Shown piece by piece: positions 36,036 to 45,344 of a stretch of 64,000 bases of DNA. The translations under genes and the position numbers were made by a program. How positions within the stretch are numbered: position 1 is the first letter of the stretch; every line of letters begins with the position of its first letter. Under the pieces are notes generated by a model. It was not told the origin of the DNA, ran no database searches, and saw only the letters and a list, made by a program, of their open reading frames with translations. The stretch is from Alphaproteobacteria bacterium (GTDB lineage: Bacteria > Pseudomonadota > Alphaproteobacteria > UBA828), in assembly GCA_022826665.1 (NCBI GenBank), contig JAJDUK010000105.1, forward strand, positions 62,001 through 126,000, read 5' to 3'.

Positions 36036-36935
36036 CTACGAGAGGCCGTGCCGCTCCAGGAATTCGCGGGTCACCGCAACGCACTCCGCGGGCTTCTCCA
36101 GTTGCAGGAAGTGCGTCGCCTCGGGGATGAAATCGTAGTCCATGGCCGAGACAATTCGCTGGTCGAGCGTCGGCAGATACGCATGCGGCAGGGTGGGGTC
36201 GGCACCGATGATCTTCGTGGGGCAGTCGAGCAGGTCGAGGTCCAGCAGCGGGAAGAAGCTCCGGGCGTAATCCATCATCTGCGCTTCGTATTCGCGGGGG
36301 CAGCGAAGCTCATAGCCCTCACCGCTCGCGGACCCTCGGAGCGTCGTCCGGGCCATGAGCTCATGTACGCCGGGAGCGGCCCGCTTGAAGGTCGGAAAGA
36401 TTCCCAAAATCTCGATAAAGTCTTCCCGTCTTTTGAAGTGCTGTCCCCGCCGCCGAATCAGGGCTGCCCCGCGCTCGGCAGCGTCGTGAAGCTCCGTCTG
36501 ACTCGCGCCGGGCCTGGTCAGGGGCGGGTCGAACAGGACCAACGCCGAATAGAGTTTGCTGAACGAGAGCAGCGTCACGACCGTGGTGAGCGAGTGAAAG
36601 ATGCCAACGGTCGGCTTGCTTCCATGGGTACGATCGATGGTCTCGAGAATGATGTCGTGATCGCGAATCATGGTCGGAACATTGTGATCCGTCTGGGCGC
36701 CGACGCTGTTCCAGCCGTGGTTCCTGAGGTCGTAGACCATCAGGTCGAAGTCGTCCGCGAGCAGAGACCAGAACGGATAGTAGAGATCGGCGGCGAGACC
36801 GCTGCCGTGGCTCAGGACGATTCTGAGGCCCGACGGATTGCCGTGCCGCCGCACCGTGGTGGTGGTATCGGCGTCAAGGCGAACATCCAGCGTCGAAAGG
36901 GGCTGGGGTATCTCCCAAACCGCTTCTGTCGTCAT
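36036..36935 (-). CDS. alpha/beta hydrolase, possible thioesterase of the polyketide locus
   Basis: A 299-residue alpha/beta-hydrolase fold protein. The oxyanion loop is LSHGSGLAADLY and the nucleophile elbow is GIFHSLTTV (Ser115), which departs from the usual GxSxG at both glycines around HSL. A candidate acid is near Asp246 (GADPTLPH) and the histidine is His275 (PEATHFLQLEKP). There is no signal peptide, so it is cytoplasmic. It is encoded convergently with the PKS, 42 bases from its stop, and downstream of the discrete ACP on the same strand. Since the PKS has no thioesterase, chain release or editing is a reasonable inferred role. A general esterase cannot be excluded. Confidence 0.82.
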   Translation of the reverse strand: MTTEAVWEIPQPLSTLDVRLDADTTTTVRRHGNPSGLRIVLSHGSGLAADLYYPFWSLLADDFDLMVYDLRNHGWNSVGAQTDHNVPTMIRDHDIILETIDRTHGSKPTVGIFHSLTTVVTLLSFSKLYSALVLFDPPLTRPGASQTELHDAAERGAALIRRRGQHFKRREDFIEILGIFPTFKRAAPGVHELMARTTLRGSASGEGYELRCPREYEAQMMDYARSFFPLLDLDLLDCPTKIIGADPTLPHAYLPTLDQRIVSAMDYDFIPEATHFLQLEKPAECVAVTREFLERHGLS

Positions 36936-37077
36936 GGCAAAGGGTCGGGTTTCCTCCCGACGCCGGGCTTTGAACGGAGACGCAACACGGGCCGAATTTA
37001 GCTACGGCCAGTGCCGGAATTGCCGGCGCCCCCGCGTTTGGAGGCGGCCGGCCGTGCTCACTTGGCGCCGGAAAGCA

Positions 37078-37308
37078 TCACCCGGCGCGGGCATCGATAT
37101 ACGTCACAAGCTCCCGTAACGTATTGAACTGCAAACAGTCCTCCGCAACCATGTTCAGGCTGAACTCCTGATTGACCGCCTTGTAAAACGCGACCGCATC
37201 CACCGAAGAGACCCCGGCGTCACTGAACGGCCGATCGAAATCCGGATCGTGATCCAGGTCGAAGCTGTCGTTGATGATTGTCCGCAGGCGGGTTTCCGTT
37301 GACGACAT
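37078..37308 (-). CDS. discrete acyl carrier protein
   Basis: A small acidic four-helix protein of 76 residues. The phosphopantetheine serine lies in FSDAGVSSVDAVAF, where the usual DSL reads SSV (Ser35 from the chosen Met). The C-terminal LRELVTYID helix is typical. Two in-frame ATGs exist, 37314 and 37308; the second leaves nine bases after a GGAG ribosome binding site, the first only three, so I prefer 37308. It sits between the hydrolase and the phosphopantetheinyl transferase on the minus strand. Because PKS module 2 ends without a carrier domain, this protein may serve it in trans; that is an inference. Confidence 0.85.
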   Translation of the reverse strand: MSSTETRLRTIINDSFDLDHDPDFDRPFSDAGVSSVDAVAFYKAVNQEFSLNMVAEDCLQFNTLRELVTYIDARAG

Positions 37309-37314
37309 GCGCAT

Positions 37315-37625
37315 AGTCTCCCTGTCTTTAAGAGCTGAAAGTGAGACCCCACACGGGGCTCAGAAGTGTACAGGTCCGGTTGCATCGACACCATCGTCGA
37401 GACGGAAGGTGCCGCGCAACAACTGCGCCTTATTAGGCGTCGATTATGCCGATTCGGTCAAGCCTTGCCGCAACGTTTGTCTTCGAGGAACCACGCTGCA
37501 ACTTCACGGCGGGATACTTGGAACTGATGGGGCGCCTTGCGGAGCGCGAGGGGGAGGCCGATGAAGACCGTCATGGGCGAGAAGTAATGGGCGGAAAAAC
37601 TCGACATAGGTACGCACCCGCTGCG
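37315..37625. other. intergenic region between ACP and PPTase genes
   Basis: About 310 bases without a supported gene. It is less GC-rich than its surroundings. A small hairpin CGCCT-tatt-AGGCG lies at 37426-37439. It probably carries the promoter of the ACP-hydrolase pair, read leftwards; a clear sigma-70 pair is not evident. A weak plus-strand open frame here has no recognisable content. Confidence 0.4.
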
Positions 37626-38351
37626 CTACGAGCCGCTGCTCTGAGACGGTAGTCGGTAGGCGAGCGCGGCGGCGAAGCGGGGCTCTCCCAAATCCAGGAG
37701 CCGCCATTCGCTCTCCGGCGCGTGCGGGAATCGAAACGAACCCGTCCGGTCGCCCCGCTGCATCGCCTCCGGGATTTCGAATCGCGATGGGCTTAGAGAA
37801 AACCCGGCACCGATCGCCTTGATCAGCGCTTCCTTCATGCTCCACAGGCGATAGAAGAGATGGACCTTTTCCCGACCCGCAGCGGCAGCCAGCAATTGCC
37901 GCTCCGCCGGGCCGTAGACCAGGCTGCCGATGCCTTCCAGGTCGCGCTGCGCGACACGCTCCTCCACATCGACGCCGATCCCGTCATGCGCGGCGATCAC
38001 GATCAAGCCGAGCCTGCCGCTGTGGCTGACGTTGAAGCCGATTTCCACACACGCGCCATTGATCCTGGCGAAGGGTTTGCCGTGTTCGCCGTAGCCGAAG
38101 GAGAGCGCGCGGTCTTCGCAGCCCAACCGATCGCAGAGACTGACGCGGAGCGCAGCGCGGCAGAGGGCGTACTCCCGCCGGGCGCGCTCCGACAGGAAGC
38201 GGCGCCAGCGTGCCTCCTCGTCATCGTCTAGCAGCGAAAGGGCGCGGGCCTCGCGCTCCGCATCCGGCGAGAGGTCCACGTGGAGGATCGTCGCGCCGTC
38301 GACCTCGCGCCAGGGGCTCCACCAGGGGTTGGTCGATTTCGTCATCGCCAA
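37626..38351 (-). CDS. 4'-phosphopantetheinyl transferase, Sfp type
   Basis: A 241-residue Sfp/Gsp-type enzyme that moves phosphopantetheine from CoA to carrier-protein serines. The family signatures are GIGVDVEE (magnesium-binding Asp and Glu) and WSMKEALIKAIGAGF (second acidic ligand and Lys). IGFNVSHSGRLGLI upstream contributes the conserved NxSHS-like contact. It is adjacent to the discrete ACP and the PKS, so it very likely activates ACP Ser2541 of the PKS and the free ACP. It is transcribed leftwards, 70 bases downstream of the leuD stop region. Confidence 0.93.
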   Translation of the reverse strand: MAMTKSTNPWWSPWREVDGATILHVDLSPDAEREARALSLLDDDEEARWRRFLSERARREYALCRAALRVSLCDRLGCEDRALSFGYGEHGKPFARINGACVEIGFNVSHSGRLGLIVIAAHDGIGVDVEERVAQRDLEGIGSLVYGPAERQLLAAAAGREKVHLFYRLWSMKEALIKAIGAGFSLSPSRFEIPEAMQRGDRTGSFRFPHAPESEWRLLDLGEPRFAAALAYRLPSQSSGS

Positions 38352-38421
38352 AGGCGATGTCTGGTAGCGGCAGTCACCTCCGCCGCCATCGAGGGCCGAG
38401 GTGTGGCTCGGAAGGCTCGTC

Positions 38422-39048
38422 TCAGCCGGGGGGCTCGCCCCCGTAGAGCCACGGCTGGGCGGCCTTCTGCGTCGCCTCGAAGGCGTCGATCTCGCCGGCC
38501 TTGGTCATGGTGATGCCGATATCGTCCAGCCCATTCAGCAGCCGGTGCTTGCGGAAGGGCTCGATCTCGAAGCCGATGGTCTCGCCGTTCGAGCGCGTGA
38601 CGGTTTGCGCCTCCAGATCGACCGTCATCCGGCAGGTCTGGGAATTGCCGGCGTCGTCCATCAGCAGATTCGCATCGTCTTCCGGCAGCGGGATCAGCAG
38701 GATTCCGTTCTTGACGCAGTTGTTGAAGAAGATGTCGGCGAAGCTTGGCGCGATCACGCAGCGGATGCCGAAGTCCTCCAGCGCCCAGGGGGCGTGCTCG
38801 CGGCTGGAGCCGCAGCCGAAGTTCTGGCCCGCGATGAGGATGCTGGCCCCGCGCCAGGGCTCCCGGTTGAGGACGAAGTCCGGAAGCTCCTTGTCCTCCA
38901 TGTCGTAGCGGAAGTCGTGGAACAGGCCCTTGCCGAGCCCGGCGCGGCTGATCGCCGTGAGATACTGCTTGGGAATCAGCTGGTCGGTATCGACGTTGAT
39001 CATCGGCAGCGCTGCCGCCGGGCCGGAGAGGGTGGTGAATGTCCGCAT
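38422..39048 (-). CDS. leuD: 3-isopropylmalate dehydratase small subunit
   Basis: LeuD is the swivel-domain partner of LeuC in isomerising 2- to 3-isopropylmalate during leucine synthesis. The 208-residue protein shows [38 protein letters not shown] and [15 protein letters not shown], all typical. A gaggagg ribosome binding site lies between the leuC stop and this ATG (12-base gap), so leuC and leuD are co-transcribed. Confidence 0.96.
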   Translation of the reverse strand: MRTFTTLSGPAAALPMINVDTDQLIPKQYLTAISRAGLGKGLFHDFRYDMEDKELPDFVLNREPWRGASILIAGQNFGCGSSREHAPWALEDFGIRCVIAPSFADIFFNNCVKNGILLIPLPEDDANLLMDDAGNSQTCRMTVDLEAQTVTRSNGETIGFEIEPFRKHRLLNGLDDIGITMTKAGEIDAFEATQKAAQPWLYGGEPPG

Positions 39049-39060
39049 GACGGGCCCTCC

Positions 39061-40479
39061 TCAGGCCACGAGTTCGCGGACGTCGACGAAACGCCCGCTG
39101 ACGGCGGCGGCGGCGGCCATCGCCGGGCTCACCAGGTGGGTGCGCCCGCCGCGGCCCTGGCGGCCCTTGAAGTTGCGATTGGAGGTGGACGCGCAGCGCT
39201 CGCCCGGCGCGAGCTTGTCGTCGTTCATCGCAATGCACATGGAACAGCCCGCATCGCGCCACTCGAAGCCGGCCTCCAGGAAGATGCGGTCGAGCCCTTC
39301 CTCCTCGGCCTGCTGCTTCACGAGGCCCGAGCCCGGCACCACCATGGCACCAACGCCTGCCGGCACCTTGCGCCCCTTGGCGACGGCGGCGGCGGCGCGT
39401 AGGTCCTCGATCCGGCCGTTGGTACAGGAGCCGATGAAGACCCGGTCCACGGCCACGCCCTTGATGGGCGTGTCGGCCTCGAGCGCCATGTAGTCCAGGG
39501 CCTGTGCGATCGCCTCGCGGTGCTTCTCGTCCGGCGCCTGGGCCGGGTCGGGGGTCCGCCCCGTCACCGGGATCACGTCCTCGGGGCTGGTGCCCCAGGT
39601 GATCTGCGGCGCGATGTCAGCCGCCTGAATGGTGGCTTCCTTGTCGTAAGCGGCGCCTTCGTCGGAGGCGAGCGTGCGCCAATAGGCCATGGCCTGGTCC
39701 CAGGCGGCACCCGCGGGGGCCATGGGCCGGCCCTTGAGGTAGGCAAAGGTGGTCTCGTCCGGCGCGATCAGCCCGGCACGCGCGCCGCCTTCGATGGTCA
39801 TGTTGCAGACCGTCATGCGCCCTTCCATGGAGAGCGCGCGGATCGCAGGGCCGGCGTATTCCACCACGTGGCCGGTGCCGCCGGCCGTGCCGATCTCGCC
39901 GATGATGGCGAGGATCATGTCCTTGCCGGTGATGCCTGCGGGCAGGTCGCCGGCCACCGTGATGCGCATGTTGCGCGGGCGCTTCTGGTTGAGCGTCTGG
40001 GTCGCGAGCACGTGCTCAACCTCGCTGGAGCCTATGCCGAAGGCGAGGCAGCCGAAGGCGCCATGCGTGGCGGTGTGGCTGTCGCCGCAGACCAGCGTTG
40101 CGCCCGGCAGGGTCAGGCCCTGCTCGGGCCCGATGATGTGGACGATGCCCTGTCGTACGTCGGTAAGCGGGATCAGGGGCACGCCGAACTTTTCGCAGTT
40201 CTCGATCAGCGCTTCCACCTGGCCGCGGCCGAGCGGATCGCCGATACCGTCGACGCCGGCGGCGCGGTTCCTGGTGGGGATCGAGTGGTCCGGCACGCCG
40301 AGGGTGGCATCGGGTCGGCGCACCGGGCGCCCGTCCTCAGCCATCTTCTCGAAGCCGGTCCAGCTCGTGACCTCGTGGATCAGGTGTTTGTCGATGTAAA
40401 GGAGCGTGGTGCCGTCGTCGTTCTCGGCCACCACGTGGCTCTCCCAGATCTTGTCGAATAGGGTCTTGGGGCCGCTCAT
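39061..40479 (-). CDS. leuC: 3-isopropylmalate dehydratase large subunit
   Basis: LeuC is the aconitase-superfamily subunit carrying the 4Fe-4S cluster. I start at the ATG of [17 protein letters not shown] (40479), giving 472 residues; the frame is open upstream into low-complexity sequence that does not resemble LeuC. Cluster cysteines lie in FIGSCTNGR and [10 protein letters not shown], and other typical motifs are [14 protein letters not shown] and [11 protein letters not shown]. It follows rplS on the minus strand by about 30 bases, so it may be read from the ribosomal-protein operon. Confidence 0.96.
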   Translation of the reverse strand: MSGPKTLFDKIWESHVVAENDDGTTLLYIDKHLIHEVTSWTGFEKMAEDGRPVRRPDATLGVPDHSIPTRNRAAGVDGIGDPLGRGQVEALIENCEKFGVPLIPLTDVRQGIVHIIGPEQGLTLPGATLVCGDSHTATHGAFGCLAFGIGSSEVEHVLATQTLNQKRPRNMRITVAGDLPAGITGKDMILAIIGEIGTAGGTGHVVEYAGPAIRALSMEGRMTVCNMTIEGGARAGLIAPDETTFAYLKGRPMAPAGAAWDQAMAYWRTLASDEGAAYDKEATIQAADIAPQITWGTSPEDVIPVTGRTPDPAQAPDEKHREAIAQALDYMALEADTPIKGVAVDRVFIGSCTNGRIEDLRAAAAVAKGRKVPAGVGAMVVPGSGLVKQQAEEEGLDRIFLEAGFEWRDAGCSMCIAMNDDKLAPGERCASTSNRNFKGRQGRGGRTHLVSPAMAAAAAVSGRFVDVRELVA

Positions 40480-40510
40480 CGGTGTCCTCCCGCGGCGATG
40501 GCCGGCGTGC

Positions 40511-40927
40511 TCAGTCCTCGGACGCGGCGGTCTCCTCCGCCTTGGCGGTGACCTTCTTCGCGCCGCGGTCGTCGCGCTTCTCCCGGATGCGCGCCGACTT
40601 GCCGCGCCGGCCGCGCAGGTAATAGAGCTTGGCACGGCGCACCGCCCCCCGCTTCACCACCTCGATCTGCGCGATGCGCGGCGAATGCAGCGGGAAGACC
40701 CGCTCCACCCCCTCGCCATAGGAAATCTTGCGGACGGTGAAGGAGGAGTTGAGGCTGCGGTTTCGCCGGGCGATGCAGACGCCCTCGAACACCTGCACCC
40801 GCTCGCGCGAGCCTTCCACCACCTTGACGTGCACGCGGAGGGTGTCGCCGGGGCCGAAGGTCGGAACCTCCCGCTCTTCCTGGAGCTTCTCCACGGCCTC
40901 GGCATTCAACTGCTCGATCATGTTCAC
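40511..40927 (-). CDS. rplS: 50S ribosomal protein L19
   Basis: A component of the large ribosomal subunit at the 30S-50S interface. The 138-residue protein starts [15 protein letters not shown] and contains [31 protein letters not shown] and [17 protein letters not shown], all standard. It has a Lys/Ala/Glu-rich C-terminal tail beyond the usual end. It belongs to the ffh-rpsP-rimM-trmD-rplS run and follows trmD by 27 bases. Confidence 0.97.
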   Translation of the reverse strand: MNMIEQLNAEAVEKLQEEREVPTFGPGDTLRVHVKVVEGSRERVQVFEGVCIARRNRSLNSSFTVRKISYGEGVERVFPLHSPRIAQIEVVKRGAVRRAKLYYLRGRRGKSARIREKRDDRGAKKVTAKAEETAASED

Positions 40928-40954
40928 GGCACTATCCTCGCGATCTCAGGCGCG

Positions 40955-41692
40955 TTATCGACGCGCCTGGTGGCGCGCCCACAGGTCGGCACGCCGCGTT
41001 CTGGTTACATGTTCCGCCTGGGCACGGCGCCAGGCATCGATGGCGGCGTGATCGCCGGAGAGAAGCACCTCCGGCACAGCACGGCCTTCGAAAAGGCGGG
41101 GGCGGGTGTACTGCGGATACTCCAGCAGGTCGTCCTCAAAACTCTCCTCAACCAGCGAGGAGGGCCGGCCGACCACGCCGGGCAGCAGGCGCACGCAAGC
41201 ATCGATCACCGCCATTGCCGCGATCTCCCCGCCCGACAGGACGTAGTCGCCGACGCTGAGTTCGGCAGCCCCTCGGCCTTCCAGCACACGCTCGTCGACT
41301 CCTTCAAAACGGCCGCAAATCAGCATGATGCCGGGGCCGTCGGCCAATGCCTTCACCTGCTCCTGGGTCAGCGGGGCGCCGCGCGGCGAGAGCAGGAAGC
41401 GCGGTACGCCACCCTCCGCCGGCCCAACCGAATCGATGGCCGCTGCCAGGACATCGGGGCGCATGACCATACCCACCCCTCCGCCGAACGGGTGATCGTC
41501 GACGGTGCCGTGTTTATCGCGCGCAAAGCGGCGGATGTCCACCGTTTCCAGCCGCCAGAGGCCGGAATCGAGGCCGCGGCCGGCGAGCGCGGCCCCAAGC
41601 GGCCCGGGAAAGACCTCGGGATAGAGGGTGAGCACGTGGACGCTCCAGGGCCGGGCACCCGATTGCCCGCTTTCGCGCCAGTCCGCAGTCAC
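40955..41692 (-). CDS. trmD: tRNA (guanine(37)-N1)-methyltransferase
   Basis: TrmD methylates G37 next to the anticodon, preventing frameshifts. The 245-residue protein shows the SPOUT-class signatures [52 protein letters not shown] and [20 protein letters not shown]. The N-terminal about 15 residues precede the usual start ([13 protein letters not shown]), so a slightly later start is possible, but the ATGA overlap with rimM (41689-41692) supports this one. Confidence 0.96.
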   Translation of the reverse strand: MTADWRESGQSGARPWSVHVLTLYPEVFPGPLGAALAGRGLDSGLWRLETVDIRRFARDKHGTVDDHPFGGGVGMVMRPDVLAAAIDSVGPAEGGVPRFLLSPRGAPLTQEQVKALADGPGIMLICGRFEGVDERVLEGRGAAELSVGDYVLSGGEIAAMAVIDACVRLLPGVVGRPSSLVEESFEDDLLEYPQYTRPRLFEGRAVPEVLLSGDHAAIDAWRRAQAEHVTRTRRADLWARHQARR

Positions 41693-42267
41693 GTGCCGTC
41701 CTCCGGGCTGGCAACGACCATGCGGCCGGCCTCGATGTCGATGGCCGGCACGTGCTCCCGCGTGAAGGGGACGAGGGTGGAGGGCCCGTCGGGCGGCTGA
41801 ATCTCGACGATGGGCCCGGCGCCGTGGTCGTGAACGGCGCTCACGCGGCCCAAGGCGGTGCCATCCTCGCTTTCAGCCCGGAGGCCGAGGAGATCGACGT
41901 GGTAGTACTCCTCGCCCTCGGTCGGCGGCAGCGCCGCCCGCGGGACGAAGAGGTCGGTGCCGCGCAGCGCCTCTGCCGCGTCGCGGTCGTCAACGCCCTC
42001 GACGCGGGCGAGCACGAGGCCCTTCACATGCCCCGTCACCGTGACCGTGAGGCGCCGGGTGCCGGCCTCGTCGCTGAGTGCGCCGTAAGCAGTGAGGTCG
42101 TCCGGATTCGCCGTATGGCTCTTGATGCGCACGACGCCGCGCACACCGTGGGCGCCCACGATGCGCCCGAGACAGACCGTCTCCGCCCGCCGCGCCGCAG
42201 CCTCCCCAGGGGCAGCAGCCGCGGCGGGTGCGGCCTCAGCCCTCGGCCTTCTCTTCGCCCTCGCCAT
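41689..42267 (-). CDS. rimM: ribosome maturation factor RimM
   Basis: RimM binds S19 and helps mature the 30S head. The start is ATG 42267 ([17 protein letters not shown]), giving 192 residues, with a GGAGG 12 bases upstream. This overlaps the 3' end of rpsP by 32 bases in a different frame. An Ala/Pro-rich leader of about 28 residues precedes the conserved [18 protein letters not shown]. The PRC-barrel half includes [16 protein letters not shown] and [17 protein letters not shown]. The stop overlaps the trmD start by four bases. Confidence 0.93.
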   Translation of the reverse strand: MARAKRRPRAEAAPAAAAAPGEAAARRAETVCLGRIVGAHGVRGVVRIKSHTANPDDLTAYGALSDEAGTRRLTVTVTGHVKGLVLARVEGVDDRDAAEALRGTDLFVPRAALPPTEGEEYYHVDLLGLRAESEDGTALGRVSAVHDHGAGPIVEIQPPDGPSTLVPFTREHVPAIDIEAGRMVVASPEDGT

Positions 42268-42793
42268 CGTCTGTGCCGGCCTCCGCCGAGGCGGCTTCCT
42301 TGGAGGGAGCCTCTTCGGCGGCGGCGTCCTCGGTAGGCGCGGCTTCCTCAGCAGGTGCCTCTTCAGCAGCGACCTCCTCCGGAGCAGCCTCTTCAGGCGC
42401 AGCCTCCTCAGCGGCGGGCTCAGGGGTGACCTCGGCTTCGGCCTCGGCCGCCGCCTTGGCCTTCTCAGCGCGTGCCGCCTGGCGCTCCAGGGCCTTCGCC
42501 CTTGGCTGGCCCTTCTGCGGGTTGTTGCGCTGCGCCGGCATCGGGATGATCTCGGCGGCGCCGAGGAATCGCGCCACGCGATCCGAGGGTAGAGCGCCGA
42601 CGCCGAGCCAGTGGCGAATGCGCTCCTCGTTGAGGCGCACGCGCTCGGGATGGTCCTTGGGCAGCATCGGGTCGTAGGTCCCGAGACGCTCCAGGAAGCG
42701 GCCATCGCGCGGGCTGCGGGTGTCGGCCACGACCACACGGTAGAACGGGCGCTTCTTGGCGCCGGCGCGGGACAGGCGAATTTTCAGTGACAT
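42236..42793 (-). CDS. rpsP: 30S ribosomal protein S16 with long acidic tail
   Basis: The N-terminal about 85 residues are ordinary S16 ([52 protein letters not shown]). S16 is usually 80-90 residues; here the protein has 185. The extra 100 residues begin with a basic helix ([16 protein letters not shown]), then become Ala/Glu-rich repeats of the type [12 protein letters not shown], which looks disordered and negatively charged. Short acidic extensions occur in other alphaproteobacteria, but this one is long. Its end overlaps rimM. Confidence 0.95.
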   Translation of the reverse strand: MSLKIRLSRAGAKKRPFYRVVVADTRSPRDGRFLERLGTYDPMLPKDHPERVRLNEERIRHWLGVGALPSDRVARFLGAAEIIPMPAQRNNPQKGQPRAKALERQAARAEKAKAAAEAEAEVTPEPAAEEAAPEEAAPEEVAAEEAPAEEAAPTEDAAAEEAPSKEAASAEAGTDDGEGEEKAEG

Positions 42794-42826
42794 GCTCTCT
42801 CCAGTCTCCTTGTGGGCTACCTGTGA

Positions 42827-44182
42827 TCAGCGGGGCGGCATGATGCCGGGCATCCCGGCCCGCATCAGGCCCTTCTCGCCCAGCTTGCCGGCCCGCTTCA
42901 TCATGACGTTCATCTGCTTCACTTGCTTGAGCAGGCGGTTGATGTCCTGCACGGTGGTGCCCGAGCCGCCCGCGATGCGCCGCTTGCGCGAGCTGTTGAG
43001 CAGCTTGGGGTTGCTCCGCTCGGCCGGCGTCATCGAATCGATGATTGCCTGCTGGCGGTCCAGCATCTTGATGTCGACGTTGGCCTCGGCGAGCTGGCGC
43101 TTGACCTTGCCCACCCCCGGCAGCATGCCGAGCAGGCCCTCCATGCCGCCCATCTTGCGGACCTGCTGAATTTGCTTGGAGAGGTCGTTGAGGTCGAAGC
43201 CGCCCTTCTTGGCCTTGCGGACCAGGCGCTCGGCCTCGTCCTGCTCGATCGTCTCCTGCGCTCGCTCGACCAGGGAGACCACGTCGCCCATGCCGAGGAT
43301 GCGCGACGCGATCCGGTCCGGGTGGAAGGGCTCGATGGCGTCGAGCTTCTCGCCGACACCGATCAGCTTGATCGGGCAGCCGGTAACCGCGCGCATGCTG
43401 AGCGCGGCACCACCCCGTCCGTCGCCATCGACGCGGGTGAGCGCGATCCCGGTTAGGCCGATCCGCTTGTGGAAGGCGCTGGCGACGTTGACCGCATCCT
43501 GGCCGGTCAGCGCATCGGCGACCAGCAGGGTCTCCGCCGGCACCGTCACGTCGCGGACCGCCGCGCATTCGGCCATCAGCTCCTCGTCCACGTGGAGCCG
43601 CCCGGCGGTATCCAGCAGCACCACGTCGTGGCCCTCCTGGGCGGCGGACTTCATGGCGCGCCGCGCGATCCCGACCGCGCGCTCACCGGGGATCACCGGC
43701 AGCACATCAACCTCGGCCTGCACGGCCAACGCGGCGAGCTGCTCCATGGCCGCAGGCCGGCTGGTGTCGAGCGAGGCCATCAGCACCCGCTTCTTGTGGC
43801 TCACGCGCAGGAAGAGGCCGAGCTTGGCCGTCGTGGTGGTCTTGCCCGAACCCTGCAGGCCCACCATGAGGACAGCGGCAGGCGGGGTGGCTGCGGCGAT
43901 GCCGATCTCGGCGGTCTCGCCGCCCAGCATCTCGATCAGGTGATCGTTCACGATCTTGATCACCTGCTGGCCCGGCGCCACGCTCTTCAGCACGTCGGCG
44001 CCGACCGCCTTCTCGCGCACGCCCGCGACGAAGTCCTTGACGACCGGGAGCGCCACGTCCGCCTCGAGCATGGCGATCCGCACGTCGCGGAGTGCGGCGC
44101 TCACGTCCGCCTCGCTCAGCGCGCCGCGGCGCGTCAGCGTCTCGAAGACCCCGTTCAGCCTGCCGGACAGACTATCGAACAC
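42827..44182 (-). CDS. ffh: signal recognition particle protein Ffh
   Basis: Ffh is the GTPase of the signal recognition particle, binding 4.5S RNA and signal sequences and delivering nascent chains to FtsY. I use GTG 44182 (FDSLSGRLNGVFETLTRRG), which has a GGAG six bases before it; a TTG six codons upstream is the alternative. The 451-residue protein has the N helix bundle, the G domain (GLQGSGKTTTTAKL, DTAGRLHVDEELM, TRVDGDGRGG) and the Met-rich M domain (MGGMEGLLGMLPG, MKRAGKLGEKGLMRAGMPGIMPPR). It is the first gene of the run down to leuD. Confidence 0.96.
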   Translation of the reverse strand: MFDSLSGRLNGVFETLTRRGALSEADVSAALRDVRIAMLEADVALPVVKDFVAGVREKAVGADVLKSVAPGQQVIKIVNDHLIEMLGGETAEIGIAAATPPAAVLMVGLQGSGKTTTTAKLGLFLRVSHKKRVLMASLDTSRPAAMEQLAALAVQAEVDVLPVIPGERAVGIARRAMKSAAQEGHDVVLLDTAGRLHVDEELMAECAAVRDVTVPAETLLVADALTGQDAVNVASAFHKRIGLTGIALTRVDGDGRGGAALSMRAVTGCPIKLIGVGEKLDAIEPFHPDRIASRILGMGDVVSLVERAQETIEQDEAERLVRKAKKGGFDLNDLSKQIQQVRKMGGMEGLLGMLPGVGKVKRQLAEANVDIKMLDRQQAIIDSMTPAERSNPKLLNSSRKRRIAGGSGTTVQDINRLLKQVKQMNVMMKRAGKLGEKGLMRAGMPGIMPPR

Positions 44183-44331
44183 GCCGTTCTCCCGCCCCAA
44201 CGGTCGGCGCGCCAGCGCGCGACACTCGCGGACCGGCGTCCCTCCTCGAAGGGTGGCCTGTTACAACCTCTCGAAGCGGGCGGACCCTAAGCCCGCGCTC
44301 GCACCGGGTCAAGTCGCTACGCTGGCCCGGA

Positions 44332-45192
44332 TCAACCGCGTACCTCAGCGCTCTCATTGTCGGTCGCGCTCGGATTCCATGTCACCGGCGCGCCCAGCGG
44401 TGATTCAGCGGAGTCCGCTTGTCCGTGGGTCACACGATCGAAGACCTCGCGGTAGTTCGGATGCTCCGTGCCGCCCAAGCGATCCCACCAGGTGAAATAG
44501 AGGCCGTAATTGTAGCCCCTGGAGCTGTGATGAAGGTCGTGATGGGTGTTCGTGGTCAAGACACCGAGCACCGCATGCGCCGGCACGCCCCGCGGAAACA
44601 GCTCGAAGCCGCTGTGGCCGACAACGTTGCGGACGATCATGTGAAGCATGAAGAGGTATATGACCGTGACGTGCAGCGGCAGGACGAATATGAGGATCGT
44701 CAGGAACATCGCCTGAATCACGGCTTCCAGGGGCGCAAAGGCGTAGGCCGCCCAGGGCGAAGGGCTGTGCGATTCGTGATGCAGCCGGTGAAACCGGTCG
44801 AACAGGAGCGGATGGTGCATCAAGCGATGGGTCCAATAGAAATAGGCATCGTGAAGCACGATGGTCACGGCTAGACTGAAGCCGCCGTAAAGCCAGCCGT
44901 AATCCGCGAAATCCGTGTAAATGAGCGTCCAGCCGTTCGCCATCGAGACATAGATGAAGACGCCGTTGAGCGCGAAGATGAACGCTGTGAAGAGCGAATA
45001 GAGTACCTCGCGCCGGATCTCGGAAGACGGTGCGAAGCCGGGCTGAATCTTGCGCCTGCGGAAGGGATTACCCTTCCAGATCCAGAGAGCAAGAAACGCG
45101 ACACCGGCCGGAACGACGATGAGCAGCATGTGCGCACCAAGAATCGTGGGCCACGCCGGCAAGGCCGCGATCAGATCGTCGAAAGCGGCCAT
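44332..45192 (-). CDS. fatty acid hydroxylase / sterol desaturase family membrane protein
   Basis: A 286-residue inner-membrane diiron oxygenase. The three histidine boxes are HDAYFYWTHRLMHH, HRLHHESH and HHDLHH, with hydrophobic segments at the N-terminus (MLLIVVPAGVAFLALWIW), around residue 65-90, and in the 155-185 region. Enzymes of this family hydroxylate or desaturate lipids such as fatty acids, sterols or carotenoids; the substrate cannot be told. It lies between ffh and the liv operon, all on the minus strand, with about 150 non-coding bases on either side. Confidence 0.88.
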   Translation of the reverse strand: MAAFDDLIAALPAWPTILGAHMLLIVVPAGVAFLALWIWKGNPFRRRKIQPGFAPSSEIRREVLYSLFTAFIFALNGVFIYVSMANGWTLIYTDFADYGWLYGGFSLAVTIVLHDAYFYWTHRLMHHPLLFDRFHRLHHESHSPSPWAAYAFAPLEAVIQAMFLTILIFVLPLHVTVIYLFMLHMIVRNVVGHSGFELFPRGVPAHAVLGVLTTNTHHDLHHSSRGYNYGLYFTWWDRLGGTEHPNYREVFDRVTHGQADSAESPLGAPVTWNPSATDNESAEVRG

Positions 45193-45344
45193 GTCTGTCC
45201 TGCTTCTTGGGGGCTGGGAACCGCATCGGGCGCGACGCGGGCGGCGGACGTGCCGTCCTCGGTGGCGAGGTCGGCTGGGGGACCTTAGCTCACGCGGCGA
45301 TGGTTAGCTATGCGACGACGACGAAGGCGACGCTCCAGGTTGTC

